NCBI RefSeq assembly: GCF_001570365.1
Contig: NZ_BBYK01000067.1
Location: forward strand, 28,023 to 92,022
Origin: Microtetraspora fusca
GTDB taxonomy: Bacteria; Actinomycetota; Actinomycetes; Streptosporangiales; Streptosporangiaceae
Direction of reading: 5' to 3'
Length of the DNA: 64,000 nucleotides
Shown: piece by piece, positions 51,741 through 60,262 of the stretch
Position numbering within the stretch: the stretch's first letter is position 1
How the letters are laid out: the number at the start of each line of letters is the position of its first letter
Notes under the pieces: generated by a model
Told to the model about the DNA's origin: nothing
The model's database searches: none
The model's input: only the letters and a program-made list of their open reading frames with translations
Program-made: the position numbers and the translations under genes

Positions 51741-51760
51741 CTGATGACCAAAGTCCCGGC
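51741..51760 (+). promoter_or_regulatory. DosR/DevR-box-like sequence upstream of the Acg-type gene
   Basis: The 20 bases 51741-51760, containing GACCAAAGTCCCGG, match the mycobacterial DosR consensus TTSGGGACTWWAGTCCCSAA at 14 positions by my count, best in the right half-site. It is about 90 bp before the start codon. Confidence 0.45.
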
Positions 51761-51848
51761 GGCGCGGGGGCCGTCGGCACTGGTCTCCCGGGTGTGGACG
51801 GCGAAGTCTGGCTCTGTGCGAGATCCGTCTATCTCGAGGAGGCCAACG

Positions 51849-52856
51849 ATGCTCTCGCCCCTGGCGTCCGATCTCGGCGTTCAGTACCTTCTGGTGGCGG
51901 CCGAGCAGGCTCCGTCCGTGCTCAACACCCAGCCGTGGCGCCTGCGGACCTCCGGGCACGACGTGGCCGAGCTGCTGTGCGACCCGAGCCGCAGGCTGCG
52001 GGTGAGCGACCCCAGGGGCCGGTCGATGCATCTGAGCTGCGGCGCGGCGCTGTTCAACCTGCGGCTGGCGGTCAGGATCGGCGGCCACCGCCCGGCGGTG
52101 TCGCTGCTGCCCGATCCGGACGAGCCCGAGTTGCTCGCGTCGATCCGGATGACCGAGTCGACGCCGGCCAACGCGACGGAGCGCTCCCTCTACTCGGCGA
52201 TCCGGGTGCGCCGGACCAACCGCGAGCCGTTCGAGGACCGGATGATCCCACCCTCGGTGATGGCCGGGCTGCGCATCGCGGCCACCCGCGAGGGCGCGAA
52301 CCTGGTCCCCCTGGACGCCGAGGCGTCGGGCGAGCTCCTCGAACAGGTCGCGCTGGCCGACGACGAGATCGCGCGGGACAAGCGCTACCTCGCCGAACTG
52401 GCCGCGTGGACGGCCGGCCGCGCGCTGTTCGACGGCGTCCCGCGCCACGTCCACGGGCCGCGCCCGGACCGCGACCCCGCGCCGGTGCGCGACTTCGGGC
52501 TGGGCCACCGGGGGCGGGACCGCCGGGTGGAGCGTTTCGAGTCGCGCCCGCAGCTCGCCGTGCTCACCACCCGGGGCGACCGGCCGGGCGACTGGCTGCA
52601 CGCGGGCCAGGCGCTGCAGCGGGTGCTGCTCATGGCCACCTGCCACGGGATCTCCGCGTCGTTCCTCAACCAGCCGCTCGACCTGCGCGACATGCGCGGC
52701 CGTACGGACCCGAGGCACGCGCGCGGGCACGCGCAGATGATCATCAGGCTGGGGTACGGCCCGGTGGTGCCGCGCGCTCCGCGCCGCCCGGCGAACGAGC
52801 TGCTGCTCCAGGAGCGGCGCGGGCGCGACCGCCTGATGCCGCTGCTGCGCCTCTAG
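51849..52856 (+). CDS. Acg-family nitroreductase-like flavoprotein
   Basis: 335 residues from ATG 51849, which has AGGAGG six bases upstream; the longer frame from 51744 begins inside the DosR-like box. The Acg pattern is seen: VAAEQAPSVLNTQPWRLR near residue 15, DPRGRSMHLSCGAALFNLRL near 54, VRRTNREPFEDRMIP near 120, and IRLGYGPVVPRAPRRP near 299. Acg (Rv2032) belongs to the hypoxia/dormancy regulon of M. tuberculosis and is a lid-covered nitroreductase fold that may sequester FMN. The neighbouring stress genes support a similar setting. Confidence 0.85.
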   Translation: MLSPLASDLGVQYLLVAAEQAPSVLNTQPWRLRTSGHDVAELLCDPSRRLRVSDPRGRSMHLSCGAALFNLRLAVRIGGHRPAVSLLPDPDEPELLASIRMTESTPANATERSLYSAIRVRRTNREPFEDRMIPPSVMAGLRIAATREGANLVPLDAEASGELLEQVALADDEIARDKRYLAELAAWTAGRALFDGVPRHVHGPRPDRDPAPVRDFGLGHRGRDRRVERFESRPQLAVLTTRGDRPGDWLHAGQALQRVLLMATCHGISASFLNQPLDLRDMRGRTDPRHARGHAQMIIRLGYGPVVPRAPRRPANELLLQERRGRDRLMPLLRL

Positions 52857-52892
52857 CGGGCCTCCAGCGGCTCCAGAGGGCCAGGGGGCGGG

Positions 52893-53711
52893 TCAGCTCC
52901 GGGGGACCACCGCGACGGGGCAGCGCGCGTCGTGCAGCACGGCCTGGGTGACCAGGCCGAGCGTCACCCTCGCCGGCTCGCGGTGCGCGCGGTTGCCGAT
53001 GACGACCAGCGCGGCGTCCTCGCTCTCGGACACCAGGGCCTCGACCGCCGACCGCTCCGCGAACGAGGTGGAGACCCGCACCTGCGGGTACTTCTCGCAC
53101 CAGGGCGCCACGACCCGCTGGAACCGGGCGCCCGCCTCGCGGAGCGGCCCCTCGTCCTCCGCCCAGGCGTGTACGGCCAGCAGCTCGGAGCGGCGCAGCG
53201 TCGCCTCCTCCATGGCGAAGCCGAGCGCCCTGCCGCCCAGCGGCGAGTCGTCCACGCCGACGACGACGGGGCCGGAGGCGGCGCCCGGCCCGCCGACGAG
53301 GATCACCGGGCAGGGCGCGTGCCCGGCGACCTGGACGGCGGTGGAGCCGATCTTGAGCCGCTCGAAGCCGCCCGTCCCCCGCGTGCCCAGGATGATCAGC
53401 TCCTCGGCCGCCGCCTCGGTGAGCAGGACCGACGCCGGCGATCCATGCTCCAGCCGGCCCCTGACCTCCAGGCGCGGCGCCAGCGTGGTGGCCAGGGTGA
53501 CGCCCTTGCCGAGGAGGTGCTCGGCCGAGAGCCGTACGATCTCGACGATCGAGGGGTCGCTCGGCCTGACCTGGAACGGCCACTGCCAGGCGTGGGTCAC
53601 CACCAGGGGCGCGTACCGCATCAGCGCCTCGCGCACCCCGAGGCGCAGGGCCGTCTCGCTGAACGCCGATCCGTCGTATCCGACCACCACGGGCCGCTGG
53701 TCGGCTCGCAT
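52893..53711 (-). CDS. universal stress protein with two UspA domains
   Basis: 272 residues, tandem UspA domains. Domain 1 (about 1-140) starts VVVGYDGSAFSETALRLG and ends with LGTRGTGGFERLKIGSTAVQ, an ATP-binding G-2x-G-9x-G(S/T) pattern. Domain 2 starts VVVGVDDSPLGGRALGFA near 146 and has VVIGNRAHREPARVTLGLVT, where the pattern is partly lost. It is 39 bp downstream of the site-2 protease gene on the same strand, so probably co-transcribed. Such proteins are DosR-regulated in mycobacteria (Rv2623-like). Confidence 0.92.
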   Translation of the reverse strand: MRADQRPVVVGYDGSAFSETALRLGVREALMRYAPLVVTHAWQWPFQVRPSDPSIVEIVRLSAEHLLGKGVTLATTLAPRLEVRGRLEHGSPASVLLTEAAAEELIILGTRGTGGFERLKIGSTAVQVAGHAPCPVILVGGPGAASGPVVVGVDDSPLGGRALGFAMEEATLRRSELLAVHAWAEDEGPLREAGARFQRVVAPWCEKYPQVRVSTSFAERSAVEALVSESEDAALVVIGNRAHREPARVTLGLVTQAVLHDARCPVAVVPRS

Positions 53712-53750
53712 GCAGCGTCTCCTCTCGTCGCGCGCTCGCCGGGCCCCGGC

Positions 53751-54869
53751 TCAGCCGGACCGGCGCAGCAGGGCCAGCCGGACCATCCGGGCCACGTCCT
53801 GGGCGGTGACCATGCCGGTGACCTGTCCCCCCTCGGTGACGACGGCGGCCAGGGGGCCCAGGGACGGGCGTTCGAGCAGCACGGTCGCCTCGGCGTCGGG
53901 GCCGACCACCCGCTCGGGCGCCAGCGGCCGGGCCAGGTCGCCCAGACGGGTGGAGCCCCGCCGGGCGGGCGGCACGGCGGCCAGCTCCTCCAGTGTTACG
54001 GACCCGACGGGCTCGCCCCCGAACGCGACCACGGGAAACACCGTCTGGTGCGATCGGGACGCGACGCCGGCGACGAACTCCCCGACGTCGAGCCAGGCCG
54101 GGGCGAGGTCGGGCAGCGGGGTCATCACGTCCTTGATCCGGACGCCTTCGAGCCCCTCACGCGCCGAGCGCGCGGCCATCTCGGTGCCCGCCGCGCCGGC
54201 GAGGAACCATCCGATGATCATGAGCCAGAGGCCGCCCGCCCACGAGGTGAACAGGACCTCGGCGACGCCCGCGGCGATCAGCAGGAGCCCGAGCCCCTGC
54301 CCGGCCCGCGCGGCGGCCCGGTCGGCCCGGAAGCGGTCGCCGGTGCGCCACCACACCAGGGCGTGCAGCACCCGGCCGCCGTCGAGCGGCGCGCCGGGGA
54401 GCATGTTGAAGACCCCGAGCAGCAGGTTCATCAGCGCAAGCCACATGAGGGCGGACATCACCAGTCGCGGCCCGGGCACGAACACGGCCACGACGAAGGC
54501 GAACCCCCCGATGACCAGGCTGGTCAGCGGGCCGACCACGGAGATCTCCAGCTCGCCGCGCGGCGTACGCGCCTCGCCCTCCATCTGCGTGACGCCGCCG
54601 AAGAGCCACAGCGTGATCGACCGCACGGGAATGGCCCGCCACCGGGCGACCAGCGCGTGCGCCAGCTCGTGGGCCAGCAGCGAGACGAGGAACAGCACAG
54701 CGGTCACTACGGCGAGCGCCCAGTACAGCCGGGGAGCCTGGCCGGGCGCCGCGCCGGGCAGCACGGCGCCGGCGAGGCTGACCGCGATCAGCGCCGCGAT
54801 CACCAGCACCGACCAGTGGGCGCCCACCGGGATCCCGGCGACCCGCCCGAGCCGCAGACTCTGCTTCAT
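53751..54869 (-). CDS. site-2-type M50 metalloprotease with CBS domains (Rip3-like)
   Basis: 372 residues from ATG 54869. Membrane helices carry the zinc motif HELAHALVARW near residue 63 and the distal LDGGRVLHALVWW near 165 supplying the third ligand. The C-terminal third (about 235-370) holds two CBS modules, with DVMTPLP and AQDVARM. M. tuberculosis Rip3 (Rv2625c), a DosR-regulon protein, has this layout. It likely cleaves a membrane-bound substrate inside the bilayer. Palindromic GTCCC/GGGAC elements lie in its upstream region. Confidence 0.92.
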   Translation of the reverse strand: MKQSLRLGRVAGIPVGAHWSVLVIAALIAVSLAGAVLPGAAPGQAPRLYWALAVVTAVLFLVSLLAHELAHALVARWRAIPVRSITLWLFGGVTQMEGEARTPRGELEISVVGPLTSLVIGGFAFVVAVFVPGPRLVMSALMWLALMNLLLGVFNMLPGAPLDGGRVLHALVWWRTGDRFRADRAAARAGQGLGLLLIAAGVAEVLFTSWAGGLWLMIIGWFLAGAAGTEMAARSAREGLEGVRIKDVMTPLPDLAPAWLDVGEFVAGVASRSHQTVFPVVAFGGEPVGSVTLEELAAVPPARRGSTRLGDLARPLAPERVVGPDAEATVLLERPSLGPLAAVVTEGGQVTGMVTAQDVARMVRLALLRRSG

Positions 54870-54895
54870 ACTTCCACCATCCGCCCGAACGGCCG

Positions 54896-54944
54896 GTCCC
54901 GGCAGGGACGTCTCGTCTCTTTGGGCGAGGACTTTCGACTGCCC
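54896..54944 (-). promoter_or_regulatory. DosR-like elements before the protease-usp operon
   Basis: GTCCC-GGCA-GGGAC at 54896-54909 and a GAGGACTTTCGACT element within 54925-54944. The second matches the DosR consensus at only 11 of 20 positions, so support is weak on its own. Confidence 0.3.
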
Positions 54945-54966
54945 GTGGCGGGGCGGATGTAACCGA

Positions 54967-56259
54967 TCAGCCGGCGGAGGCGGCCTCGATCAGCCGGGCC
55001 GTGGCGACCAGGCGGACGCAGACCGCGAGCCCCTCGATGGCGAGTTCGAGCTCGTCCAGCTCCGGATAGGTCGGCGCGATGCGGATGGTCCGGTCTCGCG
55101 GGTCGTTCCCGTACGGGTGGGTGGCGCCGGCGGGGGTCAGCGCGATGCCAGCCTCGGCCGCCCTGCGCACGACCTCGCGGGCGCAGCCGTCGGGCACCTC
55201 GAGGCTGATGAAGTATCCGCCGGCGGGGTTGGACCAGGAGGCGAACCCGGTGCCGCCCAGCTCCTTGTCGAGGATGCGGCCGACCGCGTCGAACTTGGGC
55301 CGGATCAGGTCGCGGTGGCCGCGCATGTGGGCGGCCAGGCCGTCGGCGTCCTTGAGGAAGCGCACGTGCCGGAGCTGGTTGACCTTGTCGGGGCCGATGG
55401 TCTGCTTGCCGGTGTTGGCGAGGAGCCAGGCGACGTTCGCGGGCGAGGAGCCGAAGAAGGCCACGCCGGCGCCCGCCCAGGTGATCTTCGAGGTGGAGCC
55501 GAAGACGAAGACGCGGTCGGGGTTGCCGTGCTCGGCGCACAGCGCCAGGATGTCGGCGATCTCCACGGGCGTGTCCGTGAGGTGGTGCACCGCGTACGCG
55601 TTGTCCCAGAAGATCCGGAAGTCGGGCGCGGCGGTCGGCATGGCCGCCAGGCGCCGCACGGTCTCGTCGCCGTAGCAGACGCCGTCCGGGTTGCTGTACT
55701 TGGGCACGCACCACATGCCCTTGATCTGGGCGTCCTCGCGCACCAGGCGCTCGACGACGTCCATGTCCGGGCCCTCGGGCGTCATCGGCACGGGGATCAG
55801 CTCGATGCCGAAGCGCTCGCACAGCGCGAAGTGGCGGTCGTACCCGGGCACCGGGCACAGGAAGGCGACGCGCGGCTCGTCGGCCCAGCGGCGCTCCGCG
55901 CCGGGCAGCCGGCCGAGCATCGCGTGGACGACCGTGTCGTGCATCATGGCGAGGCTGGAGTTGCCTCCGGCCACGAGCTGGGCGGCCGGCACCTGCAGGG
56001 CCGCGCTGAAGATCTCCCTGATCTCCGGCAGGCCCTGGAGACCGCCGTAGTTGCGGCAGTCGGTGCCGTCGGCGGCCCTGAGGTCTCCCGCGCCGAGCCG
56101 CGTGAGCAGACCGTCGGACAGGTCGAGCTGCCGGGGCGACGGCTTGCCCCGGGTCAGGTCCAGGGACAGGCCGCGCGCCACGAGGGCGGCGTGGTCGCGG
56201 ACGGCGCGGTCGTGCTCGGCGACGATCTCGTCGAGACCGCCGAGCTGGGGTGAGGTCAC
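54967..56259 (-). CDS. PLP-dependent aminotransferase (actinobacterial aspartate aminotransferase type)
   Basis: 430 residues from GTG 56259; the longer frame to 56493 runs upstream of homology. Fold type I: SLDLTRGKPSPRQLDLSD near residue 31, CRNYGGLQGLPEIREIF near 67, VPKYSNPDGVCYGDETV near 187, FWDNAYAVHHL near 214, and the PLP lysine in FGSTSKITWAGAGVAFF near 250. This branch was annotated from class I/MalY-like proteins and later shown in some actinomycetes to act on aspartate. The specific amino acid is not certain. Monocistronic, with an AraC gene upstream on the same strand. Confidence 0.88.
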   Translation of the reverse strand: MTSPQLGGLDEIVAEHDRAVRDHAALVARGLSLDLTRGKPSPRQLDLSDGLLTRLGAGDLRAADGTDCRNYGGLQGLPEIREIFSAALQVPAAQLVAGGNSSLAMMHDTVVHAMLGRLPGAERRWADEPRVAFLCPVPGYDRHFALCERFGIELIPVPMTPEGPDMDVVERLVREDAQIKGMWCVPKYSNPDGVCYGDETVRRLAAMPTAAPDFRIFWDNAYAVHHLTDTPVEIADILALCAEHGNPDRVFVFGSTSKITWAGAGVAFFGSSPANVAWLLANTGKQTIGPDKVNQLRHVRFLKDADGLAAHMRGHRDLIRPKFDAVGRILDKELGGTGFASWSNPAGGYFISLEVPDGCAREVVRRAAEAGIALTPAGATHPYGNDPRDRTIRIAPTYPELDELELAIEGLAVCVRLVATARLIEAASAG

Positions 56260-56369
56260 GGTCTTGCCTTCCTTGTGCGTGGGCGGGAGCGGGTGGAATC
56301 CGGTCGTCCCCGCCGGAGAACGCGGCGGTTCCGAGGATAGAAGGCGGCCCGTCCCGTCCCCCGCGCGCC

Positions 56370-57215
56370 CTACGGCCGCAGCGCCGCCTCGCGGTAGCGG
56401 CCGGGGGTGATCCCGAAACAGCGGACGAACCAGCGATTGAGGTGGCTCTGGTCGGCGAACCCCGCCTCGGCCGCCGCGTCGGCGGCCGTCCACCCCCGTG
56501 CCAGCAGCCGCCGGGCCTCCCGCAGCCGGAGCTGGCGGAGGTAGTCGCTGGGCGCCATCCCGTACGCGGACCGGAACGCCCGGTAGACGGCGAATCTGCT
56601 GCCCCCGGCCAGCTCGGCCAGCTCGGCGGCGCCGACGTCGGTGCGGAAGGACTCGGCCAGGACCCGGCGGGCCCGCTCGGCGATCCGCCGCGGACCCGCG
56701 AGCCGGGGCGGCGACCAGGTCACCCCACCCGCCCGCCGGGCCGCCGACACGATCGCCAGGGCCAGCGCCTCGTCACGGAGCAGCGGCTCGGCGCCGTCCA
56801 GCAGCGCCGCGGCGGCGCGGCGCAGCGCGCGGGCCAGCTCCGGGGCCGGCAGCACGGGCTCGCGGAACAGCGGCAGCCCGGCCGAGCGCCCGAAGGCGTC
56901 GCCGAGCGCGTCGCGGATCAGCTCGGGGCCGATGTGGACCATGCGGTAGGTGAACCCGCCCGCGCTGGAGGCGTGCCCGTCGTGCGCGTCCTCGGGGTTG
57001 AACGCCATGACCATGCCGGCCGCGCTGGTGTGGCCGGCCCCGCGGCAGGTGAAGGACTGCGCGCCCTCGTCGGTGACGCCGAAGGAGTACGTGTCGTGGC
57101 TGTGCCGGTGGTAGACGTGCCGCTCGAAGTGGGCGTGCATCGCCTCCACCGGCTGGCCGGGCGATCGCCCGTAGCGCGCCCACTCGCCCCGTGCCCGATC
57201 CCCTCGCGTCGCCAT
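56370..57215 (-). CDS. AraC-family regulator with cupin sensor
   Basis: 281 residues from ATG 57215. N-terminal cupin-like AraC_binding domain with HRHSHDTYSFGVTDEGAQSF near 36. The C-terminal double helix-turn-helix (about 180-278) includes VGAAELAELAGGSRFAVYRA and the second motif ADAAAEAGFADQSHLNRWF. Divergent from the DUF2000 gene, which is a common arrangement and its likely target. Confidence 0.92.
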   Translation of the reverse strand: MATRGDRARGEWARYGRSPGQPVEAMHAHFERHVYHRHSHDTYSFGVTDEGAQSFTCRGAGHTSAAGMVMAFNPEDAHDGHASSAGGFTYRMVHIGPELIRDALGDAFGRSAGLPLFREPVLPAPELARALRRAAAALLDGAEPLLRDEALALAIVSAARRAGGVTWSPPRLAGPRRIAERARRVLAESFRTDVGAAELAELAGGSRFAVYRAFRSAYGMAPSDYLRQLRLREARRLLARGWTAADAAAEAGFADQSHLNRWFVRCFGITPGRYREAALRP

Positions 57216-57281
57216 GGGTCCATTGTCCGCCGCGCACGTGCGTACAAGACCGCGGCCGCCGAAGCGGGGAGCATCTCCCCC

Positions 57282-57686
57282 ATGCGTTTCACCACCAAGA
57301 TCGGCATCGCCGTACGCTCCGACCTCGCCACGTGGCAGAAGCTCAACGTGACCGCCTTCCTCGCCGGCGGGGTCGCGGCGGACGGGGAGGACATGATCGG
57401 CCTGCCGTACGAGGACGAGGAGGGGAACCGTTACCTGCCGCTGCTCCGCCAGCCCGTGCTGGTGTTCGCGGCGACCGGGGAGGAGCTCACCCGCGCCTGG
57501 ACGCGGGCCCTCGCCAGGGGCGTGCGTACGGCGATCTACACCGAGGAGATGTTCAAGACCGGCAACGACGACGACAACCGGGCCGTGGTGCGGGAGGCCG
57601 CCGAGTTGCGGCTGGTGGGCCTCGCGGTCCACGGCGGCAGGAACGACGTGGACAAGGTGCTCAAGGGGCTGCCGCTGCACCCCTGA
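57282..57686 (+). CDS. DUF2000 family protein
   Basis: 134 residues from ATG 57282. The DUF2000 pattern is clear: RFTTKIGIAVRSDLATWQKL, LNVTAFLAGGV, then FAATGEELTRAWTRAL and YTEEMFKTGNDDDNRA. These small proteins resemble peptidyl-tRNA-hydrolase-2-like folds and have no assigned function. Ends just before a strong hairpin. Confidence 0.88.
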   Translation: MRFTTKIGIAVRSDLATWQKLNVTAFLAGGVAADGEDMIGLPYEDEEGNRYLPLLRQPVLVFAATGEELTRAWTRALARGVRTAIYTEEMFKTGNDDDNRAVVREAAELRLVGLAVHGGRNDVDKVLKGLPLHP

Positions 57687-57699
57687 CGCCGTTCCGGCG

Positions 57700-57726
57700 C
57701 CCCCGGCCCGGCTGCCGGGCCGGGGG
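57700..57726. terminator. perfect 12-bp GC hairpin terminator
   Basis: 57700-57711 and 57715-57726 are exact reverse complements with loop CTG, sitting between the converging DUF2000 and small membrane protein genes. Confidence 0.9.
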
Positions 57727-57728
57727 GC

Positions 57729-57920
57729 TCAGCCGATGTCCAGCCACATCAGCAGGACCAGACCGAGGAGGTGGCCCAGGACGACGAAGACGATCAGGAA
57801 GATGAAGATGAACTTGGCCGGACCGTGCTCGAAGTACTTGCCCTTGCCGACCAGGGCGGGCCGCTGCGCCTGGCGCTCGGCGATCCGCTCTTCGATGCTC
57901 TTCCGCCGCAAAGGGGCCAC
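57729..57920 (-). CDS. small single-pass membrane protein
   Basis: 63 residues from GTG 57920 with GGAGGT six bases upstream. A charged N-terminal half (RRKSIEERIAERQAQRP) is followed by one strong membrane helix (FIFIFLIVFVVLGHLLGLVL). No family recognised. Divergent from the OhrR-like gene with a perfect operator in between, so it may be under that control. Confidence 0.75.
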   Translation of the reverse strand: MAPLRRKSIEERIAERQAQRPALVGKGKYFEHGPAKFIFIFLIVFVVLGHLLGLVLLMWLDIG

Positions 57921-57991
57921 GACCTTACCTCCGGTCAGGTGAGCCGCGCCGGCCCTCCGGATCGGCGGCTCACGGACTCAGCGATTAGTTG

Positions 57992-58012
57992 GTACACAAA
58001 CCATTTGTGTAC
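57992..58012. promoter_or_regulatory. OhrR/MarR operator, perfect palindrome
   Basis: GTACACAAA-CCA-TTTGTGTAC: nine-base perfect arms around three bases. It lies 37 bp before the OhrR-like start and 72 bp before the divergent small membrane protein gene, in an AT-rich promoter region. Confidence 0.85.
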
Positions 58013-58048
58013 TAATTTTTATACCACGCCCGTCGTACGGAGGTGCAT

Positions 58049-58558
58049 GTGACCGGCTTCGCCGACATTCCGGACCCGTTGTCCCTGGAACGCCAGGTGT
58101 GCTTCGCTCTGTCCGTCGCGTCCAGGAACGTCATCGCGGTCTACCGTCCGCTGCTGGAGCCGATGGGCCTCACCCATCCGCAGTACCTCGTCATGCTGGC
58201 GCTCTGGGAGCACGCGCCCCTGGCCGTGAAGGACCTCAGCCGGATGCTCCAGCTCGACCCGGGGACCCTCTCCCCGCTCCTGAAGCGCCTGGAGGCGGCC
58301 GGGCTGGTCCGGCGTGAGCGCGACCCCGAGGACGAGCGCGCCCTCGCCGTCGTCCTCACCGAGGCGGGCCGTGACCTCCGGTCCGAGGCGCAGAAGATCC
58401 CGCCGGCGATCGTGGCCCGGCTCGGCATGGGACTGGACGAGCTGCAGCACCTGCACGAGTCGCTCATGCGCGTGATCGCCGCCGCCAACGCCGCCAACGC
58501 CGCCGGCAACGGCCAGGCCCCGGACGCGGCGGCGCCGGCCGGGGTCAGGAGCCGATGA
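58049..58558 (+). CDS. MarR-family regulator, OhrR-like with N-terminal Cys
   Basis: 169 residues from GTG 58049, because GGAGG at 58039-58043 fits it; the GTG at 58043 would overlap that site. LSLERQVCFALSVASRNVIA near residue 12 has the Cys in the position of the OhrR peroxide sensor, and YRPLLEPMGLTHPQYLVMLAL follows as in OhrR. Wing RRERDPEDERALAVVLTEAG. The Ala/Asn-rich tail of about 25 residues is extra. Probably senses organic hydroperoxides or thiol-reactive agents; no ohr gene is adjacent. The 3' end overlaps the opposite gene by 14 bp. Confidence 0.87.
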   Translation: MTGFADIPDPLSLERQVCFALSVASRNVIAVYRPLLEPMGLTHPQYLVMLALWEHAPLAVKDLSRMLQLDPGTLSPLLKRLEAAGLVRRERDPEDERALAVVLTEAGRDLRSEAQKIPPAIVARLGMGLDELQHLHESLMRVIAAANAANAAGNGQAPDAAAPAGVRSR

Positions 58559-59288
58559 GGACGTCGATCAGCGCGGGGAACGCGACCCCCGCACCGTAGA
58601 GGGCGAACGGGACGAGGAACTGGACGCAGAGGGCGAGGACGCACCCCCGCCCGCCCTCGAGCCGGGACGGCGGTGGGGCCTGCGGGCCGAGCCCGCGCCA
58701 CAGCGACCGGGGCTCGGAGAGCAGGTAGGCGAGAGCGCCGATCTGTCCGACGGTGAACAGCCAGAACCACGCCCAGCGGTTGCCGAGCCGGGGCCGGGCG
58801 GTGCCCAGCATGATGACGAGCGTGGCGATCCAGGCGGCCGCGACCGTCCAGCTCGCGTGCGGCACGGGCACCCGGAACGGCCAGGAGGGTGGGGACGTCG
58901 CACGGCCGGGCTCGTCCTCGGCCCGCCGCACCACCGGGTGCGGGTCGGGCACGAAGGCGTCGGCGTCGGAGATCTCCGGGGCGATGTCGGTGAGAAGTCC
59001 GGCCCGCGTGTAGGGGGCGTCGCCGGGCCACGGCGACCGCGCCCGGTACCAGAACAGCGGCGCCGTGGACCAGCGCACCTCCCGCAGCTCGGCGCGCGCG
59101 TCGTCGCCGCCCGTGTAGATGACGTAGGTGACCCGTCCGGCGGCCAGGTCGGCGCGCAGATCGGCGAGGGTGCGCTCGCGGGGCGCGACGCTGAGCAGGG
59201 TGACGAAGCCGCCCCACACCAGCACGACGAGCAGGAGCACCCGAACCCACAGCCCCGCGATCCGATACGGCTCCCGGTACTCCGCCAC
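58545..59288 (-). CDS. hypothetical membrane protein
   Basis: 247 residues from GTG 59288 (GGGGAA upstream); ATG 59333 would add 15 polar residues. One N-terminal helix (about 15-35), a soluble domain of about 100 residues (LADLRADLAAGRVTYVIYTG), then three more helices (VAAAWIATLVIMLGTA, WFWLFTVGQIGALAYLL and a last one). Not recognised; similar two-part membrane proteins occur in Streptosporangiaceae-like genomes. No enzymatic motif visible. Confidence 0.7.
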   Translation of the reverse strand: MAEYREPYRIAGLWVRVLLLVVLVWGGFVTLLSVAPRERTLADLRADLAAGRVTYVIYTGGDDARAELREVRWSTAPLFWYRARSPWPGDAPYTRAGLLTDIAPEISDADAFVPDPHPVVRRAEDEPGRATSPPSWPFRVPVPHASWTVAAAWIATLVIMLGTARPRLGNRWAWFWLFTVGQIGALAYLLSEPRSLWRGLGPQAPPPSRLEGGRGCVLALCVQFLVPFALYGAGVAFPALIDVLIGS

Positions 59289-59395
59289 GCGCTTCCCCCG
59301 ATCGTCTCGGCGTCCCCCGCTCTTCTGGATCATCTCGTACGGAACCGCGACGGATACACGGAATTGTCGGCATCCGGCCGGAATACGGGGGCCCC

Positions 59396-60178
59396 TCAGT
59401 CGTCGAGGGCGTCCGGGTCGAGGGGTGGATCGTCCACCGCCTCGGCCATGGTCTCGATGAGCCGCAGCACCGCGCGGCAGTCGCCGACCGCGTTGTGGTC
59501 GCCGCCCGGCAGCGCGTGCCTGCGCCAGTCTCCGCGCCGCTCGTCCCACTGGCCTCTGAACCAGCCGTACACGGTCATCGCGCACTTCCAGGAGAAGCCG
59601 CGCGACCAGGCCATGGCGTAGTCGAGGCTGCGGACGCGGGCGACCTCGGCGCGCAGGAGGCGTCCGTCGTACCGGCTGTTGTAGACGATCACCGGCCGGT
59701 CGGGCGCGGTGAGCGCCGCGCTCAACTGAGGCAGGACCTCGCGGAAGGCGGGCCGCCCGGCGACGTCGTGGTCGTGGTAGCCGTGGATCGCGGTCGCCTC
59801 GGCCGGGATGGCCACGCCGGGGTCCACCAGCGTGTCGAGCAGGACGTCGCCGCGCATGTCGATGACGCCGATCTGCACCGCGCGGTCGGTGTTCGGGTCG
59901 GTGCCGGTGGTCTCGGTGTCGAGGATGACGGCGTTGGACCGGAGCATCGCGTCGGCCCACCGGATCGACCTCCAGCGTTCGGCCTCGAGATCGATCGTGT
60001 CGCATTCGCGGTAGAGTTCGAACTCGCGCCCGTCGATGACGACGAGCGCGACGGGCGGTCCGACCGGCAGGCGGCGTCGCTTCGCGAGCTGCCCCTTGGT
60101 GCGGAGGTCACGGGCCATGGCCTGCCGCCAGGTGAGCCGGGGCAGTCCCTCGGGCGCGACCGCGGGGGAAGTGGTCAT
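59396..60178 (-). CDS. DEDDh-type 3'-5' exonuclease (DnaQ-like)
   Basis: 260 residues from ATG 60178. The exonuclease domain (about 85-250) has ExoI AVILDTETTGTDP (DxE), ExoII VIVYNSRYDGRLLRAE with Asp in the expected place, and ExoIII HNAVGDCRAVLRLIE (HxxxxD). The N-terminal 80 residues are a basic/hydrophobic region of unknown role. A stand-alone proofreading or nucleic-acid-trimming nuclease. Divergent from endonuclease V. Confidence 0.9.
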   Translation of the reverse strand: MTTSPAVAPEGLPRLTWRQAMARDLRTKGQLAKRRRLPVGPPVALVVIDGREFELYRECDTIDLEAERWRSIRWADAMLRSNAVILDTETTGTDPNTDRAVQIGVIDMRGDVLLDTLVDPGVAIPAEATAIHGYHDHDVAGRPAFREVLPQLSAALTAPDRPVIVYNSRYDGRLLRAEVARVRSLDYAMAWSRGFSWKCAMTVYGWFRGQWDERRGDWRRHALPGGDHNAVGDCRAVLRLIETMAEAVDDPPLDPDALDD

Positions 60179-60262
60179 GATCGCGATATAGCAGTCACCA
60201 CCGACACTTTTCCGCCCCCGCCTCGCGCGACAGGTACGGAACGAGCGGCGGGGAGGCGGCCG

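Noticed and set aside
52948..56253. 1101-codon plus-strand open frame antisense to usp, protease and aminotransferase
   Set aside because: A shadow frame; the three minus-strand genes have intact catalytic motifs and ribosome sites.
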